From: Limnanthes douglasii subsp. nivea
Lineage: Eukaryota > Streptophyta > Magnoliopsida > Brassicales > Limnanthaceae
Length of the DNA: 64,000 bases
Assembly: GCA_036936605.1 (NCBI GenBank)
Contig: JAUPFV010000004.1
Span: 285,552,009 to 285,616,008, forward strand
Direction: 5' to 3'
In this document: positions 20,620 to 33,129 of the stretch, piece by piece
Layout: each line of letters starts with the position of its first letter
Position numbering within the stretch: position 1 is the first letter of the stretch
The notes under the pieces: model-generated
What the model was told of the DNA's origin: nothing
The model's database searches: none
The model's input: only the letters and a program-made list of their open reading frames with translations
Made by a program: the position numbers and the translations under genes

Positions 20620-22490
20620 AGTTAATTCTGAAGTTACCCGATCTGATAATGAGGCTGATTCCGATGAAGGATACTAAGAAAATCCCATAGAGAAGAAAGT
20701 CCGTAAGCCTCGGAAAAAAGGCACTGGTTACTATTTCTGACGAGGAAAGAGCAGCCATTGGCAGAAACTTGAGAGATCTCGATGTTGATTACATTGTTGA
20801 TCTGACAAAATTTCCATATATATACTATCAAGAGAATCAAGCATCGTATTTAAAGAGAGGGGAAACACCCTTAAATTGTAAAGATGATGAATTGGTAGTC
20901 TACCCCGAAATCATCAATTGGGGTCTTCGGTTTCCACTTGATCCTATGATCATGGAGTATTTTGAACTTCTCAACCTGTGCGCAACTCAAGTGATACTAA
21001 ATATATGGTTCACTCTTATGTCTGTGATCATGGCCTCTCGGTTGTCCAAGATCCCGATCAGTATCAAAGATTTCATATCTTTGAAAAAATTATTAAAGGG
21101 ACCAAAGCTCCTATTTTACTACCTCACTCTAGTGGATGATTTAAAAATCATTGATGATCTCCTGGAAGCGGACAAATTTTGGAAGCAAAAGTTTATCTTC
21201 ATCTCGGGAGCATGGGAGAATGGTAAAGAAATATCTGATGCCAACCCATCGAAACTTAACCTCATCTGGAGAAGCAACCGTGAGTACTTCAAACATTATA
21301 TATTTTAAGATAAATTAGCATCAAATGTTGTCTTCCTTATTCATTATTTGTTTGTATGATCATTTCAAATATTCTGAGGCGATATGCTATTCGTCGGAGA
21401 ACGACCAAAGACATTTTCAAAAAGCTTGCCGCTTGGGCCGAAACAAAGTGGAACAACGCTTTCTACACCGCCTTACAATCGATCAACTTCCTCAATAGTC
21501 ATCTCTTGCCCATCACACTTGTAGCCCTGCCTCCTCCAAATTTGATGGACCATTCGAACCCCCCATCACACTTGCAAAAGACTAGTTCAACCTAACTGTA
21601 AGGTATTCTTTCACATCCGTATTAGGTCAGACCGTCACTTTCCTCAAAAGAAAAAAGACAAAAAATGAAAAGATAAAAAAAGATAAAAAAGATAGCTAGT
21701 ACATCTGATGCTAGCCTTTCAACACAGTCGAAGCCCAAACATCAAAAAAGAAAAGCACCAGAAACAACTCATTCAACCATCAAAGAAAGGGAAGAAGAAG
21801 AACCTTCTTTAAAGAAAAAAAAACTTTCACGCCTTCAAAAAACAAAAGTTTCATCAGTCTTCATGGGAAAAAGAACAAAAAATCAAGCCCCATCGAATAC
21901 ACACTGTTCGATGAAGATGAAGTCATAACTATTACGAATCAGCAAAATCCTCCTCGTGAAAAGGAAGAAATCAATGATGACTCTACAATCATTATCGAGG
22001 ACAATGCAGATGATGATAATCAAGACAACGACCACTTCGATCCCGATAGCTTCATTAATTTCAACGAGTCACATGAACTTGCTGGGGAAGAAGATCCTGT
22101 CATCCAAGAGATTCAGACTAGTATACACAATTTTGGGAGAAGGCCTACCGTCGAAGCGGCTCCAGACATCATCTGCCCTTCTGCTCCAATTACATCTTTG
22201 GACATGATTCCTCATGTCCTTGTTTCACTAACCATTTTCTGATCTCGATGTTGCAGCAAAGTCGCTTTCTCAACAAGTTGAGGACTCTCACATTCATTTG
22301 AAAAGATTGGGCAAAGATATAGTTCGCTATAAGGGAATTGCCGATGCTGAAAAAAAACTGAGGGAAAAAGTTCAGAATCACGTAATCAATCAATTCCACA
22401 CCTTCAAAGTGGCAATATCTGAGCTTATTCGAAGAATGATTATCGTCAAAGGCCATTTACGAGAGCAACATAATGCTGAAAACTGATTGT
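20620..22490 (+). pseudogene. Decayed homologue of the Tat antisense gene (gypsy-type transposon domain)
   Basis: The first open part (20769-21308) aligns with the antisense protein at 50084-53044: NWGLRFPLDPMIMEYFEL, FTLMSVIMASRLSKIPI, LKIIDDLLEADKFWKQKF and FISGAWENGKEI. At 21279 the sequence RSNR is followed by GTGAGTAC, a splice donor at the same place and phase as the GTAAGT in the intact copy, then an in-frame stop. Homology resumes at about 21375 (TKDIFKKLAAWAETKWNNAF). The C-terminal coiled-coil part lies at 22250-22490 (SLSQQVEDS..., KLREKVQNHV). Several frameshifts make it non-functional. Confidence 0.8.
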
Positions 22491-22737
22491 CTCACATCAA
22501 GAGGAAAGGAATAACTCAAAACTAAACATACTACTAGTGAAGGTCTTCAAGCTTCTCTTGCTACCAGCGAAGCAGAGAAGAAAAATTTGACTGATGAGAT
22601 AACCACGCTGAAGGCTAACTTTGAGAAGGAAAAATAAGCTATTGTCACTGCCGCAGAAACTGAATGTTCTATAGACATGTTGGCTGCTATTAACAATGGT
22701 AAAGAAAAAAAATCCATCACCCTACTTCCAAAGCCAA

Positions 22738-24300
22738 TTATTCAAAAAATTTACACAAGTCTCTTACACGGCCCTTCTTTATCGGGTCTTCAACAACCAT
22801 CAAAATTAACCTGTTCGGATCCTTATCCAAATATTCCAAAAAGGCATCGAATTCTTCAACCTTCGAATCTAAAATCATTAAATTCTCAACTAGTGCAGTT
22901 GGGTTAGCATGTCGTGAAGTCGATGCTGGAGTTTTCAACCCGTTCCCTTGTGACTTCACATAAGTCAACGCGATGCAATCATTAGTATCATGTGTGATGT
23001 CCTCATGATACCTGCAATATTTGTTATTCCGCTCCTCTCTTGGCCTGTTTATTGGAGCTGGCTTCCTTAAATTTACGAAGCTCTTGTTCTTATCAAAAAT
23101 TACAGCCAAGCTTTCTGTCAAGTCAGCATAGTACTATGGCATAATACATTGATTCAGCATCGGTCTCTTGTAATTATAGGATGGACCATGATTTGAATAT
23201 CCACCAGTTCGAGGTGGGAAACTATTACTCTTCGAATGTGATTGATGATTACCATTCGAGGGTTGCCCTTGGTTCTTAGCCACCTGAGTCGAATTCTTTG
23301 GAGTACTAATTGGTCTTCCTCGGACCCTGGTTGACTCTTCAACCTTGATATGATCATCTACCCCAGCCATCAATGCTCCAAAAGTTAGATCTCTCCTCTT
23401 TGTCGTCTCATTAGCTAGATCTCCTGGCAGTAAACCCTGACGAAAAGCTGCCATTTCCATATTCTCTTCGTAATTATCCAAACTTGCCTTAGTCAGAACA
23501 AACCCTTTGTGTATCCTTTAATTTCTCACCTACCACTTGTTTGCACTGAATAATCGTATCTCGGTTCGCTCTCATCTCCTTACTTCCAACAAACTTCCTT
23601 CGAAAAGCAGTGTAGAAATCCTTGAAATTTGAAATGGATCCCCTCGGAATCCGGATGTACCATTTTAATGTTGTTCTTTTGAAAGTTTATGAAAACGCAC
23701 GACCAGCTGGTCGTCATCTTCGAAATTCATCATGTAGTTCTTGAACTGTTCGATGTGGTCATCTAGATCTTGGATCCCATCGAAATTTTTCACATTTGTA
23801 ATATCAAAACTATTCGGAAGCGTTATAGATCGAATTTCACTTGTCAACGGAGAGATCCTCCAATCGACACCTTGTACATACTGATCCTGAGTCCTCATGG
23901 CTGTATACAGATTTCGATCAGTCTTAACATATTGATTCGATGTGTTCCCCTCACACCAAGTGGATTCCCTCAAGAAATAAGGAATATTGTCCCATTTATA
24001 TTTATGTTCATTATTATGCTTTCTTGGTTGTTCCCTTTATGGTTCCTCCTTCGAAGAACTCTTATACCTCTTAAATTCTGAAGCAAAACTTTCAACCTCT
24101 TCGTCACTAGAGGCTACATATTTCGTTTTTTCGTTTTTCCGTTTTCGAGAAGAATAGCGCTCTTTTGGAGCTTCAAAACGCGCTTTCTTCTGCTCACTCC
24201 TAACATGCCAATCAGTACAAGATCGATCAAACTGATTTCCCATCTCATTTTTCTCGTTTACTTGCCTCACCTCGGATTTAAGCTTCATCGAGTGAATTTC
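22738..24300 (-). pseudogene. Decayed gag of the old Tat element
   Basis: Minus-strand pieces in order are charged N-terminal sequence (24288-24037), DDHIEQFKNYMMNFEDDDQL (23973-23665, matching the retrotransposon gag domain of the intact element), FRQGLLPGDLANETTKRRDL (23481-23134), and the zinc knuckle CRYHEDITHDTNDC followed by the KFFE end (23121-22738). The pieces are split by stops and frame changes. The frame ends at about the point corresponding to residue 570 of the intact 780-residue gag-protease, before the protease. Confidence 0.85.
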
Positions 24301-24554
24301 TTCTTCTCTTTGTTTGTACTTTTCGTTAAGCGTGTATTTTATCCATGAGTTGCTTCATGCGCATTTCAATATCTGAATGTGTTTGGATCGGAGCAGATCC
24401 ATCCGGTATACTTTCATTTCTTTGTAAATCATCTCTTAGCGTTTCCATCGCTGATTGAACTGATGGATTGTTTTCAAGATTCATTATAAGAATTCAAACG
24501 AGAAAATAAAAAGTTCAAACAAAATCCGAACACATAAGACGTTGATTCTTAGTC

Positions 24555-24572
24555 GTCCCAGCGGAGTCGCCA
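24555..24572 (-). promoter_or_regulatory. Primer-binding site, tRNA-Arg type
   Basis: On the minus strand TGGCGACTCCGCTGGGAC lies three bases inside the LTR edge. It is complementary to the 3' end of tRNA-Arg(ACG) as I recall it, with one or two mismatches. Confidence 0.7.
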
Positions 24573-24575
24573 ATT

Positions 24576-24885
24576 TGGTGAGTTCAATTGTTATTAATTG
24601 TCTTTGGAAAGAGTAATACGTGCATTTTAGTAAGAGAGGGAGAGAGAGTTTTAGAGAGAGAAAGTTATAGCACAATTGAGTTAGATCAAAAAGTGTTCAA
24701 CCCCTTTATTGGTGCAACCCCAGCCTTTATATAGAGGCGCTGGGACTTAGCTCAAAACTAAAAACATTATATAAAGGGATAAATTTTCCTCAGTCCTCAA
24801 TAGAAATACATAATAAGAAATAAGAATTGTTCTATTAAACTTCTATTATTCGCATTTTAGTCCCTGAATTTATACTTCCTTATCA
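24576..24885 (-). repeat. LTR of the old Tat element
   Basis: The inner border is set by ...CTCACCA next to the primer site, identical to the LTR end of the intact element. A minus-strand TATA sequence (CTATATAAAGG) lies at about 24728. The outer border at 24885 (TGATAAGG on the minus strand) is a guess from the TG rule. Confidence 0.55.
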
Positions 24886-24891
24886 ATTGTA

Positions 24892-25200
24892 GTCGAGTCT
24901 AAGGGTTATCTTTAGATAGAAATTGAGATTTTTTTTGTTGATTAGCTTAAACAAGCAAGAGAGACCTTTAAATTAGTTTAGCATATAAGTTATCTCTATG
25001 TTGAGCTTCATTTGATCAATGATTTCTTCGAATGAGAGTTTTATACGATTATAGGTGAGTCTGAGGGTTATTTGTAGAGAGGATTTGAGATTTCTTTATG
25101 TTGATTAGCTTAAACAACCGAAAAAGAGCTTTAGATTAGTTTGACATATGAGTTATCCCTATTTTGAGCTTCATTTGATCTTTGATGTCTTCATCTTAAA
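24892..25200. repeat. Direct duplication of about 160 bp in the LINE tail
   Basis: Units 24892-25056 and 25057-25200 share TGTTGATTAGCTTAAACAA, a TTAGTTT..CATAT..GTTATC stretch and TTGAGCTTCATTTGATC with moderate divergence. Confidence 0.8.
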
Positions 25201-26082
25201 GTCAGTACAAGAATTTTTTCTATTCTAAATTAGGATAGTGCTTCTATTCACTCAATGAAAAGTACCCAACCTCGAGACTTTCTAGAAATTTCAGAGGAAA
25301 GCGGTTAGCGCGAGATTTTGTTTTGTAGTCCAATCTATTTTTTGCTTAAGAGTTTCTTTAGCTAGTCAATCTGGTATTTGATTTTTCTGTCGAAAAATAT
25401 AATTATGGTCATCCATATTCTTAGAAGTTGTCTACTACCGTCAATTAGCAAACACATGTACTAGGGGATATTACGATTAGTTGGCATTTCTATTAACACC
25501 TTTGAATCAATTTGAATATCCATGTTACTGATCTTCTTTAAATTACATATTGTTAACCCGTCTAACAGAGCTCTGTATTTTGTTAGGATAGTGTTTTATT
25601 TTCAATAAATTCTTTCAAAATCTATAATGATATCACCTTTGTTGTCTCCTAGTATACCACCTCTACTAGCTTCTCTTGTTATGAAACTTGATCCATCTGT
25701 GTTTTACTTTAATCTATATATTTGAGGAGGATATCATTGAACTATTAAGAATAAACTAGTTTTGTTTAACATGAGGTGGCAACATAGGTCATGAGTTGTG
25801 ATTAGATCACATTTCCAATTAGAGGGTTTGAATAGATTTGCATTATGTAGCTTGCCGATTATGTTAATTGTTTGGTATATCAACGATTTGATTGTGCTGG
25901 AAATTCCTTTATGCTTAACTTTTTCATGGCTTTCCATATAGACCAATATATTATAGTTGGAATGATTGTTCTTATACGAGCCTCTTGTTTGGTTGACCAA
26001 AACTAAGATCTGATTAGGTGCATTAGAGCCATATTTTATATATGAAGATTCTAAACAATCCTGAAAAGTATTTCCAGATATT

Positions 26083-26532
26083 CTAGGTAGTGTTGTAGTC
26101 AACAAATATATATTTTATAGATTTACGTTCGTTGCAAAATTCACACTTAGATGCTAGTTGGAGTTGTCTTCTTTGCATAGTAGAGTCCACTAGAATCCAT
26201 CCTTTTAATAGTGTCCAAATCAAGAAGGAACATTTTCTAGAAGTAATATTGTTCATTAATTTATGGAATAAATTAGATGTTATACTTTTCTCTCTAATAG
26301 TTGACGAGGTCTGTTTTTTATTGAAGCCCCCATTATTAGATAATGGACACTGAATTTTATCATCTATAGTTGGCTTAATTTTGATTTTATTGATCGTGGA
26401 AATAAAATTAAATTTTTTATCTCTAATTCTGGTTCTTATGATTCTTCGTCGTAGTTTTGAACATTTCTTAGGTAACCAAACTAAAATTGGGTGTTGATTG
26501 AGGAAGTAAATAGAGTGTATGAATTGTGCCAA
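26083..26532 (-). pseudogene. LINE zf-RVT domain remnant
   Basis: A 149-codon open stretch encodes SFLIWTLLKGWILVDSTMQR, then LQLASKCEFCNERKSIKYIF. The C-x2-C pair and W residues fit the zinc-binding region following LINE reverse transcriptases. It lies 160 bp from the RT thumb remnant upstream. Confidence 0.8.
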
Positions 26533-26687
26533 AGAGTAAAGAGTTTCTCTGAATTGAAACCATATTTTACAAGAGAAAATAGCTTGTAATTCTTCAAGTC
26601 TTCAGATATTGAGACACCTTCTTTATAACGTTTACACAAAGTTTTCCAATCTCATCAATGCCAAGTATTCTTTTCTTTTGTAGTACC

Positions 26688-26987
26688 TCATAGAAATATA
26701 TTACACATTTTTTCAATTTTGAGACTTACCGACTTAGGTAGAATACAACTTTGCATATAGTATATTGGAATGGCCATTAAAATTGTTCGTATCGATGTGA
26801 GTCTTCCACCAAATGATAAGAGTTTTTTGTCCCTTTCCTTAATTTTAGATCTTATCTTATTCACCAGCTGTTCAAAAATAGGGGTTGAGTTATTTGTATG
26901 GATTGGAATACCAAAATATCTAATTGGTAGTTTACCATAATCGAATTTTGTTAGTCTTTTCAAGACATTTACTCTTGATTGTGTCAT
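26688..26987 (-). pseudogene. LINE reverse transcriptase thumb remnant
   Basis: The stretch KLPIRYFGIPIHTN, LLSFGGRLTSIRTIL and AIPIYYMQSCILPKSV corresponds to the conserved RYLG(V/I)PL...GGR...L..IP region just after the YADD/FADD palm. The catalytic palm upstream is not recognisable because of decay. Confidence 0.85.
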
Positions 26988-27044
26988 TTTGGAGGGAGTA
27001 ATAAATAGAGTTTATCATTGTTGATCAGTTGTCATGAACATGAT

Positions 27045-27175
27045 GGTCTTGGAAAAACATATTAGAGCATATAGTTGTAGCAAAAATGTCTTGAGGAACT
27101 TGATGGTCTTGGAAAAACATATTAGAGCAGCACATATTAGAGCAAAAATGTCTTGAGGAACTTGATGGTCTTGGA
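27045..27175. repeat. Short local tandem duplication (unit about 60 bp)
   Basis: The phrase GATGGTCTTGGAAAAACATA occurs twice and a shortened third time, with CAAAAATGTCTTGAGGAACT between. It falls inside the decayed LINE and looks like slippage. Confidence 0.9.
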
Positions 27176-28664
27176 AAGAGTATACTTCTTCTTTAGTAGT
27201 AAGGCTAGTAATATTGTGTTATCAAGATCAGTGACAAGTTTAGGTACAATTCCTTAAATTGAATCCAATTTCCTAATTGGAGAAGGGTTATTTAAGAGTG
27301 TATTAAAGAGATTTTCAGTTGATTTCCCTATCTCAACTTGTTTAATGATCTATTGATCACTTTCTAAGAATTCCATAGATAGTATTTATTTTCCTTCTTT
27401 ATTTAACATATTTATCAAAGGATTTAGATTTATTATCTCCAGATTTTATCCAGTCAACCAAACTTTTATGTTCACAATAATTTTTATTTTTTGGCCAGCA
27501 GTTGTAGGTGACTGGATTTGGCTTTAGGGCATTTGATTTGATCCTCCATGGATTGAAAAGATTCGGAACACATTTATGAATATTGGACCTCTTCTTCAGA
27601 TTTTGCTAATGCATCAAAGATGTTTCCAAAAGTAAACCAGTTTCAGGCTTTGAGTTTATTCTTTAGTCTCTTGAGTTTGTTTAAGAAAACATGTATAAGA
27701 GATCCTATCATATCTTTTTGCCAACTTTGTTTTACAACTGTTAGAAATTTGTGATGAATTATCCACATGTTTTAAAACTTAAAATATGACTTAGCTTGAT
27801 TCTTTTCAATTGAAATGTTGATGTTAAGGGGTGAATGATCCGAGCATATCTTAGCTAGATGTGTAAATTAGTAGATGTAAAGTAGTTAAGCCAGGAAAAA
27901 TTATAAAACAACTTGTCATGTCTCTTCCATTTTCTTTTATAGCCTGCATCTTAAAAGTAGTAGTCTTGAATTGCTTGATTAAAATCATACATACTTCTAA
28001 TACATAGGGTGGAACAGTCTAGTTGTTTTTTAAGAGATGTGCTTGCATTAAAATTACCAATTATAACCTAGAGTATAGAATATCTATAATATTTCTCAAT
28101 TTATTCCATAATTTCATTCTAATTTCTTTACTCCCTTTCAATAAGGGTGAGAATTATGTAGACTATAGGTCAGATAAGTTAAATATAGGGATAATTTGGC
28201 TTTATATAAGTCTTGTAAAATATGCCCAACAAATATGTAACATTGAGGGTATTTTGTGTGATAAGTAGTAACTATGGTTGCGATTAGTGAAATGATGGAG
28301 GGAATAGCCTTAAATATACCTTAATTGTGTTATTTAGGCCTACCATCCCTGCTATATAAAGTGACCCCTCCTTTATGGGGAATGATGAATATTTATTACT
28401 TTATTTCTACTTTTGTCACTTTCTCTCTCTAGCTTTCGCATGTTTCTCTCTCTAGTGTATCTCTCCTGATAATATTTTAAGCACATAATCTCCCACATAG
28501 ATCTTTGGAACTATAATTGGTGCCGTCTATGGGACACGGTTGGTACCCGTAATCGTTTTTCCATAACTATTATTTTGTTGTTAGGTTCTTTAAGAGAGAT
28601 AAATATGGAAATACTTGAGGAGACCGATGTTGCAATGGAGGTCTCGATGAACGAAGATATGTTC

Positions 28665-28850
28665 GAAGTGTTAGGTGCGACCAAAGTCCCACATCCCACA
28701 TCGGTTAAACATGGGAAGAAAGATCAGTATATAAGTTAAGAATACATCTCAATTAGTGTGAGGCCTTTTGGAAGTGGACCAAAAGCAAAGCCGTGCGGGC
28801 CAGTGGGCCCAAAGCGGACAATATCACACTATTATGGAGATCGGAGTATT
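28665..28850 (+). mobile_element. Small insert with the GTCCCACATCGGTTAA motif
   Basis: GTCCCACATCGGTTAA, then TATATAAGT, GTGAGGCCTTTTGG, GGGCCAGTGGGCCC and AAAGCGGACAATATCAC are a word order I associate with the ends of short plant LTR elements (TRIM/Copia type). No second LTR is visible. Family assignment is uncertain. Confidence 0.4.
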
Positions 28851-29639
28851 CTTACTTATATACAAAGGCGGATTATACGGACCCAATATTCCCAACAACA
28901 CGAAGATCACCGCCTCGAAGAACGGATGATAGAGGAACAACATTATGACAATCAGTATATCGACGAGCTGCTCGAAGAGTGTGCCTTGGTAGCTCAAACA
29001 AAACAACTTTTGGAAGATATAAAAAAAAATTAAACTTGGAGAAAGATGCAGCACTGAATGCTAAGAGGCTTAGGTCAGAATTTTTAATGGAGTAGTTTAC
29101 TGAGGAAGATAAGGTAGAGAATGCTCATTGGGCCAATGACAAGCACGAAGCCGTTATTTGTTTAGAAGGAAAATGAAACCCAAGCGTTGATATGGTTCTA
29201 CTGAATCTAGTGAATACTTCCTCTACAATTTGGATGAAACCTCCTCTCTTGAGAGGGATGACCGACACGACAAGAATAGTAAGAGAAAGGGTTCAAAGAG
29301 GTGCAAAGACATGCATCGAACATCTTACTGAGCCAGGGATTCAAGGAGGGAAAGAAGTCATTAAGATAAAATGGTACTTGGATCCGAGGAATGAGATAGA
29401 ACGATAACCGTCGGTAGAGGAGAGCAGGCTACGCTCCATGTACATTTCTCATCGGGTAGTCAAAGCTTCGACAACCGTGTAAGTAATCAGTTTGCGAACG
29501 TTTTTGAGGAAGTTTTGTACACGGTTACAAATGGAATCCCTAGGGATAGTATGTATAAAACTTAGTAAAATTAGAGATCGTCTTCGTTGTCCGCAAAGAT
29601 CCTATCCATGCACATGCCGAAGCGATTCAATATTTAGAG

Positions 29640-30150
29640 ATTGGAAACGTTTGACGAAACTCAAGACCCAGACAGCCACATATAGCAGTTCAAGAACTTC
29701 ATGATAAACTACGATGACGATGATAAACTATTGTACATGACGTTCCCTCAAACGCTTAAGGATGGCACCTCAAAGTGGTACAACCGTCTACTGCTGGGCT
29801 GTATCAAGAATTTTGAGATATTATGTAACATGTTCCATCAATACTTTGTAGAAATCAAGAAGTTCCACGAATTAGGATACAATTATTTATGGTAGGCAGA
29901 AAATAAGGGAGACGTGAGGGAGTATACTTGACGGTTTAATAAAACCAATACAAAGTTGGAAGGGTGTGTAGACAATATGGTGATGATAATGTTTAGAATG
30001 GGACTTCTCCCTAGTACTATGAAAGATAATGGTGCAAAAAAACAAATCATAACATTCAGGGCTTCATTAGTCCAGGTTGAGAAAAATATTTTGGTAGACG
30101 AAACACAGGCATCAAAACTGGCTTCTATGGCTCATATAGAGCAGAACTAG
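29640..30150 (+). pseudogene. Gag domain remnant
   Basis: FMINYDDDDKLLYMTFPQTL, DGTSKWYNRLLLGCIKNFE and, after two stops, MFRMGLLPSTMKDNGAKKQI match the retrotransposon gag domain of the intact element (FMMNFDDDDKLL, ALKWYNSLPQGCI). The N-terminal part is out of frame and the zinc knuckle is not seen. Confidence 0.8.
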
Positions 30151-30330
30151 CAATCTTCGATAGTAGGCTACCACCAAGCACCCACAAAGATTCCTCCAAC
30201 TTACCCCATTTCAACCAACATCCGACCAAGAGTGTCAACTCAGCTACCCTCGAGGTCGAGGGTAAATCAGCAGGTAGCAATTACATAACAGGCTAGCATA
30301 AAGATATCACGAGGTAAGAGCTTCATTTAT

Positions 30331-32597
30331 TTAATTTATTGGTTCATTTTCCCTAGCTAATATTATGTTTGTGTCGTAATTTGGATCTTCATTATTATTA
30401 AGCATTGGTTGTTATGACTTGTTTTGTGAGGAAGCATTGGCTTCTTGATTGTTTATGAAAATATATTTTAGTTTAGGAATCTAAGTATTTATTGTTGATG
30501 GCATGTTTTGTTAGGGATTAGTGGTTTTTGATATCTTTGTGTTCTGAGGGTGATTTAGTTGGGTTTTGATATCCTGGTGATTGGTTTCTATGGATTGTTT
30601 GGTTTTTTTTACAGTTTGAGTCATTGGGTTATATATGATAACATACATTGGAGTAGTATGGAAGATTATCATAGATAGTAGCTTGCCAATAGACATTTTT
30701 TAATAATAGATTATTTTGATTTCTCAAACCAACTTAACTTTTGGGATCAGATCCTTAATAACATCCAGTTGTACCCAAACCCTGCACAACATTAAAATTT
30801 GCTCTATTATTTGGTGGAACCCAAAATTTTGTAGGGTCACCAATGATATTAGTTATAGAGAATATAGCTTCTTCTTAGTACATAGATTCATACAAGTATA
30901 GGAGAGATTCGTGATTCTTATCTAGGATTTAATTATGGAGTTCATTTCAAGATTCTCATGGTATGTTGATCTATAAACCTTAAAATATAGGAAATTTTGG
31001 TTGATATTCATCATAGGTCATCATGTCAAAATTTATCCACCAAAGTATGTTTTGATAAGTTTAGAAATATTGATTTGTCTTTGTTTGAAAATTGGATGAT
31101 TGGTTAGTTGTTTTTTTGTGTAATTGTGTTAAATGTGGGTAATCTTGATGATGTTATAGACATAACCTCCACAAGATCTAATATGTGTGGTTTGCGGTAA
31201 CATGTGATGCAGGTTATTATCATTTGAAGTATCTGAAGGGGATGAATTTTTATTTTGTGATTTTGGGTAATTTGTTTTATTAGACCTGACTTTGATGTAG
31301 TCATGGTTGGATTTCGAGTTTGTCATTGATTGAATTAGGCTTGAAAAGTTCGATGCTTCCGTTGTTTGATGGAAATTATATTTAGGTTGTTGAAGATTTC
31401 CTTTGATACAGTCTTAGTTGTTTTTATTTTGGTAATTGATTAGAAAATAAGAATGGGTTATGGGTTGTTGAACAATGAAACTAGAGATACCATCACCGGA
31501 ACGTGATAATGGGGAGGCGGAAGATGACTAACTTTTGTTGATACTAATAATCTCTTTTTTCTTCGATGCTTTTCTTCTTTAAAATAAATTTATTTTTTTC
31601 ATAGTCATTAAGATAATATTATATATAAATACTTAAATTTTATTTTTAATATGAAAAAATTTAAACATGATTGATAAATTTGAATTGATAATAAAAAATA
31701 TTAATTTTATTTTTTTAAATAAAAATAAACCCCAAACTAAAAGTTCAAAAAGTTAGAAAAAAAATTGTTATTCTAAGAAAATCACAACACATTCATTTAT
31801 ATAACTATTGGTTTTGTATGAAATAAAATTTTCTTTGCAATTAAATTGTAAAAAATAATTCAAATTACGTATTAATTCAAATTTATACTCGTACGACTTG
31901 AGAGTGTTTAAGGATTTATTCATTAGAGTCACTCCAAAAAATTTGGATCATTTTTGTTTATATTTTTAGAAATATCTTACACCATCTCGGTGTTCTATTT
32001 TAGATATAAAAAATTAAAAATAATAAGAAAAAAAAACTCTTTTATCAGAAACAAGATCCATAATAATTTAACGTGTTATAAATTACAATAACACCTCAAA
32101 AGTGTAAGAGAAAATGTTGATTTCTTCTCACGTCACTGATTTATACAATTTTACACCCAAAAGAAGGATAGAGATAGAGACAATTACAAGCTTTTAAGGA
32201 ACCCTGATAGACATCTATAATAATACATCAATAATTAACTATTTCACAGACAACTACAACTATATAATTATGTTCTTTCCGAAATTAAAATTTATATATG
32301 ATTTTTTATTTTGCTTCGGATCTGAAAGTTCCATTGCTTGAATTAATAATGAAGAATTATCTGGTAGATCAGAAAATTTATCTGAACGCGAAATTTTGTG
32401 GGTTCTGTTAATTTTTGTTGTTTCGATTTTTTCGAAATTTTTCATCTTTTAGTAAGATCGTCGCATTCAAATATTCTCACTGTGATTCGAATTATTTCGT
32501 CTAGTTTGATTCCGTCATAGGTGCTTTTTAAGTTTTTATCTAGAAGAACTTTAAGGTTTTTTTAGATGGGTTTTTCTCACCTAAAATAAATATACTT
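30331..32597 (-). repeat. Tandem duplication, left copy, flank and 3' exon of the receptor-kinase locus
   Basis: This stretch aligns in the same orientation with about 59580-62090 over its whole length. Shared landmarks include CCCTAGCTAATATTATGTTT, TTTTGGGATCAGATCCTTAA, TACACCCAAAAGAAGGAT and the last kinase exon. The right copy has about 170-200 extra bases. Divergence is visible but low enough to align by eye. The copy continues on the far side of the MULE at 39410-39716. Confidence 0.88.
32290..32581 (-). pseudogene. NIK-like receptor kinase pseudogene, last exon
   Basis: The minus strand encodes NRTHKISRSDKFSDL and DNSSLLIQAMELSDP, matching the C-terminus of the intact gene ([16 protein letters not shown]). 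The normal stop codon is lost (TAA became CAA), and the upstream kinase C-lobe part is frameshifted. The remaining intron piece is displaced to 39410 by the MULE, and the upstream exons are gone. Confidence 0.85.
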
Positions 32598-32607
32598 TAT
32601 GGACTAG
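32597..32607. repeat. MULE target-site duplication, left
   Basis: TTATGGACTAG here and TTATAGATTAT at 39410-39420 agree at 8 of 11 positions. The unoccupied site in the other locus copy (about 62070-62080) reads ATACGGATTAG, supporting an insertion at this spot. Confidence 0.65.
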
Positions 32608-33129
32608 AGTTAGGCTATACATATCCAGAACCGATCTAAGCTTATCGATCTTTGAGTTTATCCGCATTTGTTATAAGTTGACTCATTTTTAGACGAAAAT
32701 ACCATTTTGGGTATTTAAGATAATTTTCTTTTACTAACCCACTCCACTTCATTTTTTCTCTAACACTCCCTCTTTACCCTTACTTCTCTCACTTCTCTTT
32801 AAAAAAATTATACCTTCTCCCTAACATTTCTCTACAATCCGGCGAAACAAAATCCATCTAGCTCCTCCTCCTTCACCGCTCCTCTATCATGCTGAAGAAG
32901 AAATATTATCGTCGTCCTCCACCACCACCAAAGTTTGTATTTCTATTTTTAAAATTCTAATTTTTGTTTCTCGATGAATTTTAGGTTGTTTAGGTTGAAT
33001 TTTGGGTTATGATAGATTATATTTGGGGTTTTAGGTTCAAAATTACGGTTATGATAGATTTGATTTAGGGTTTTAGGTAGGAAAATTATGGTTTTGGTGA
33101 TTTTTTGTCATTTTCCTCGCCGGAGTCGG

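Larger units (their letters stand above)
20606..24885 (-). mobile_element. Old Tat/Retand-like gypsy element with gag and antisense gene but no pol
   Basis: Read on the minus strand this has an LTR (24576-24885), a primer-binding site (24555-24572), gag (24300 to 22738) and then, in opposite orientation, a decayed homologue of the antisense gene seen in the intact element at 50-53 kb. Between gag and the antisense gene only about 70 bp remain (22670-22738), where protease, RT, RNase H and integrase would be expected. The far LTR is absent because the copy ends at organelle DNA at about 20605. This could be a non-autonomous family or one deletion. Confidence 0.8.
24890..28000 (-). mobile_element. 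Decayed L1-type LINE
   Basis: Minus-strand traces run from an endonuclease-like region (about 28000-27400) through the RT thumb (26987-26688), zf-RVT (26532-26083) and an RNase H remnant (about 25740-25390), with a 3' tail to about 24890. Stops and frame changes are frequent. The wording (LTSIRTILMAIPIYYMQ, CEFCNE) is of the same general family as the other LINEs but clearly older than the copy at 1-3737. Confidence 0.75.
28270..30330 (+). mobile_element. Tat/Athila-type gypsy remnant: LTR end, primer site, gag
   Basis: A TGCTATATAAAGTG box (about 28350) and a pyrimidine-rich R/U5 lead to a primer site at 28518-28535 (TGGTGCCGTCTATGGGAC). Gag traces follow at 29640-30150. The element is cut at about 30330, where the duplicated receptor-kinase flank begins. 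Pol and the second LTR are missing. A foreign 185-bp piece sits inside the leader. Confidence 0.7.
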
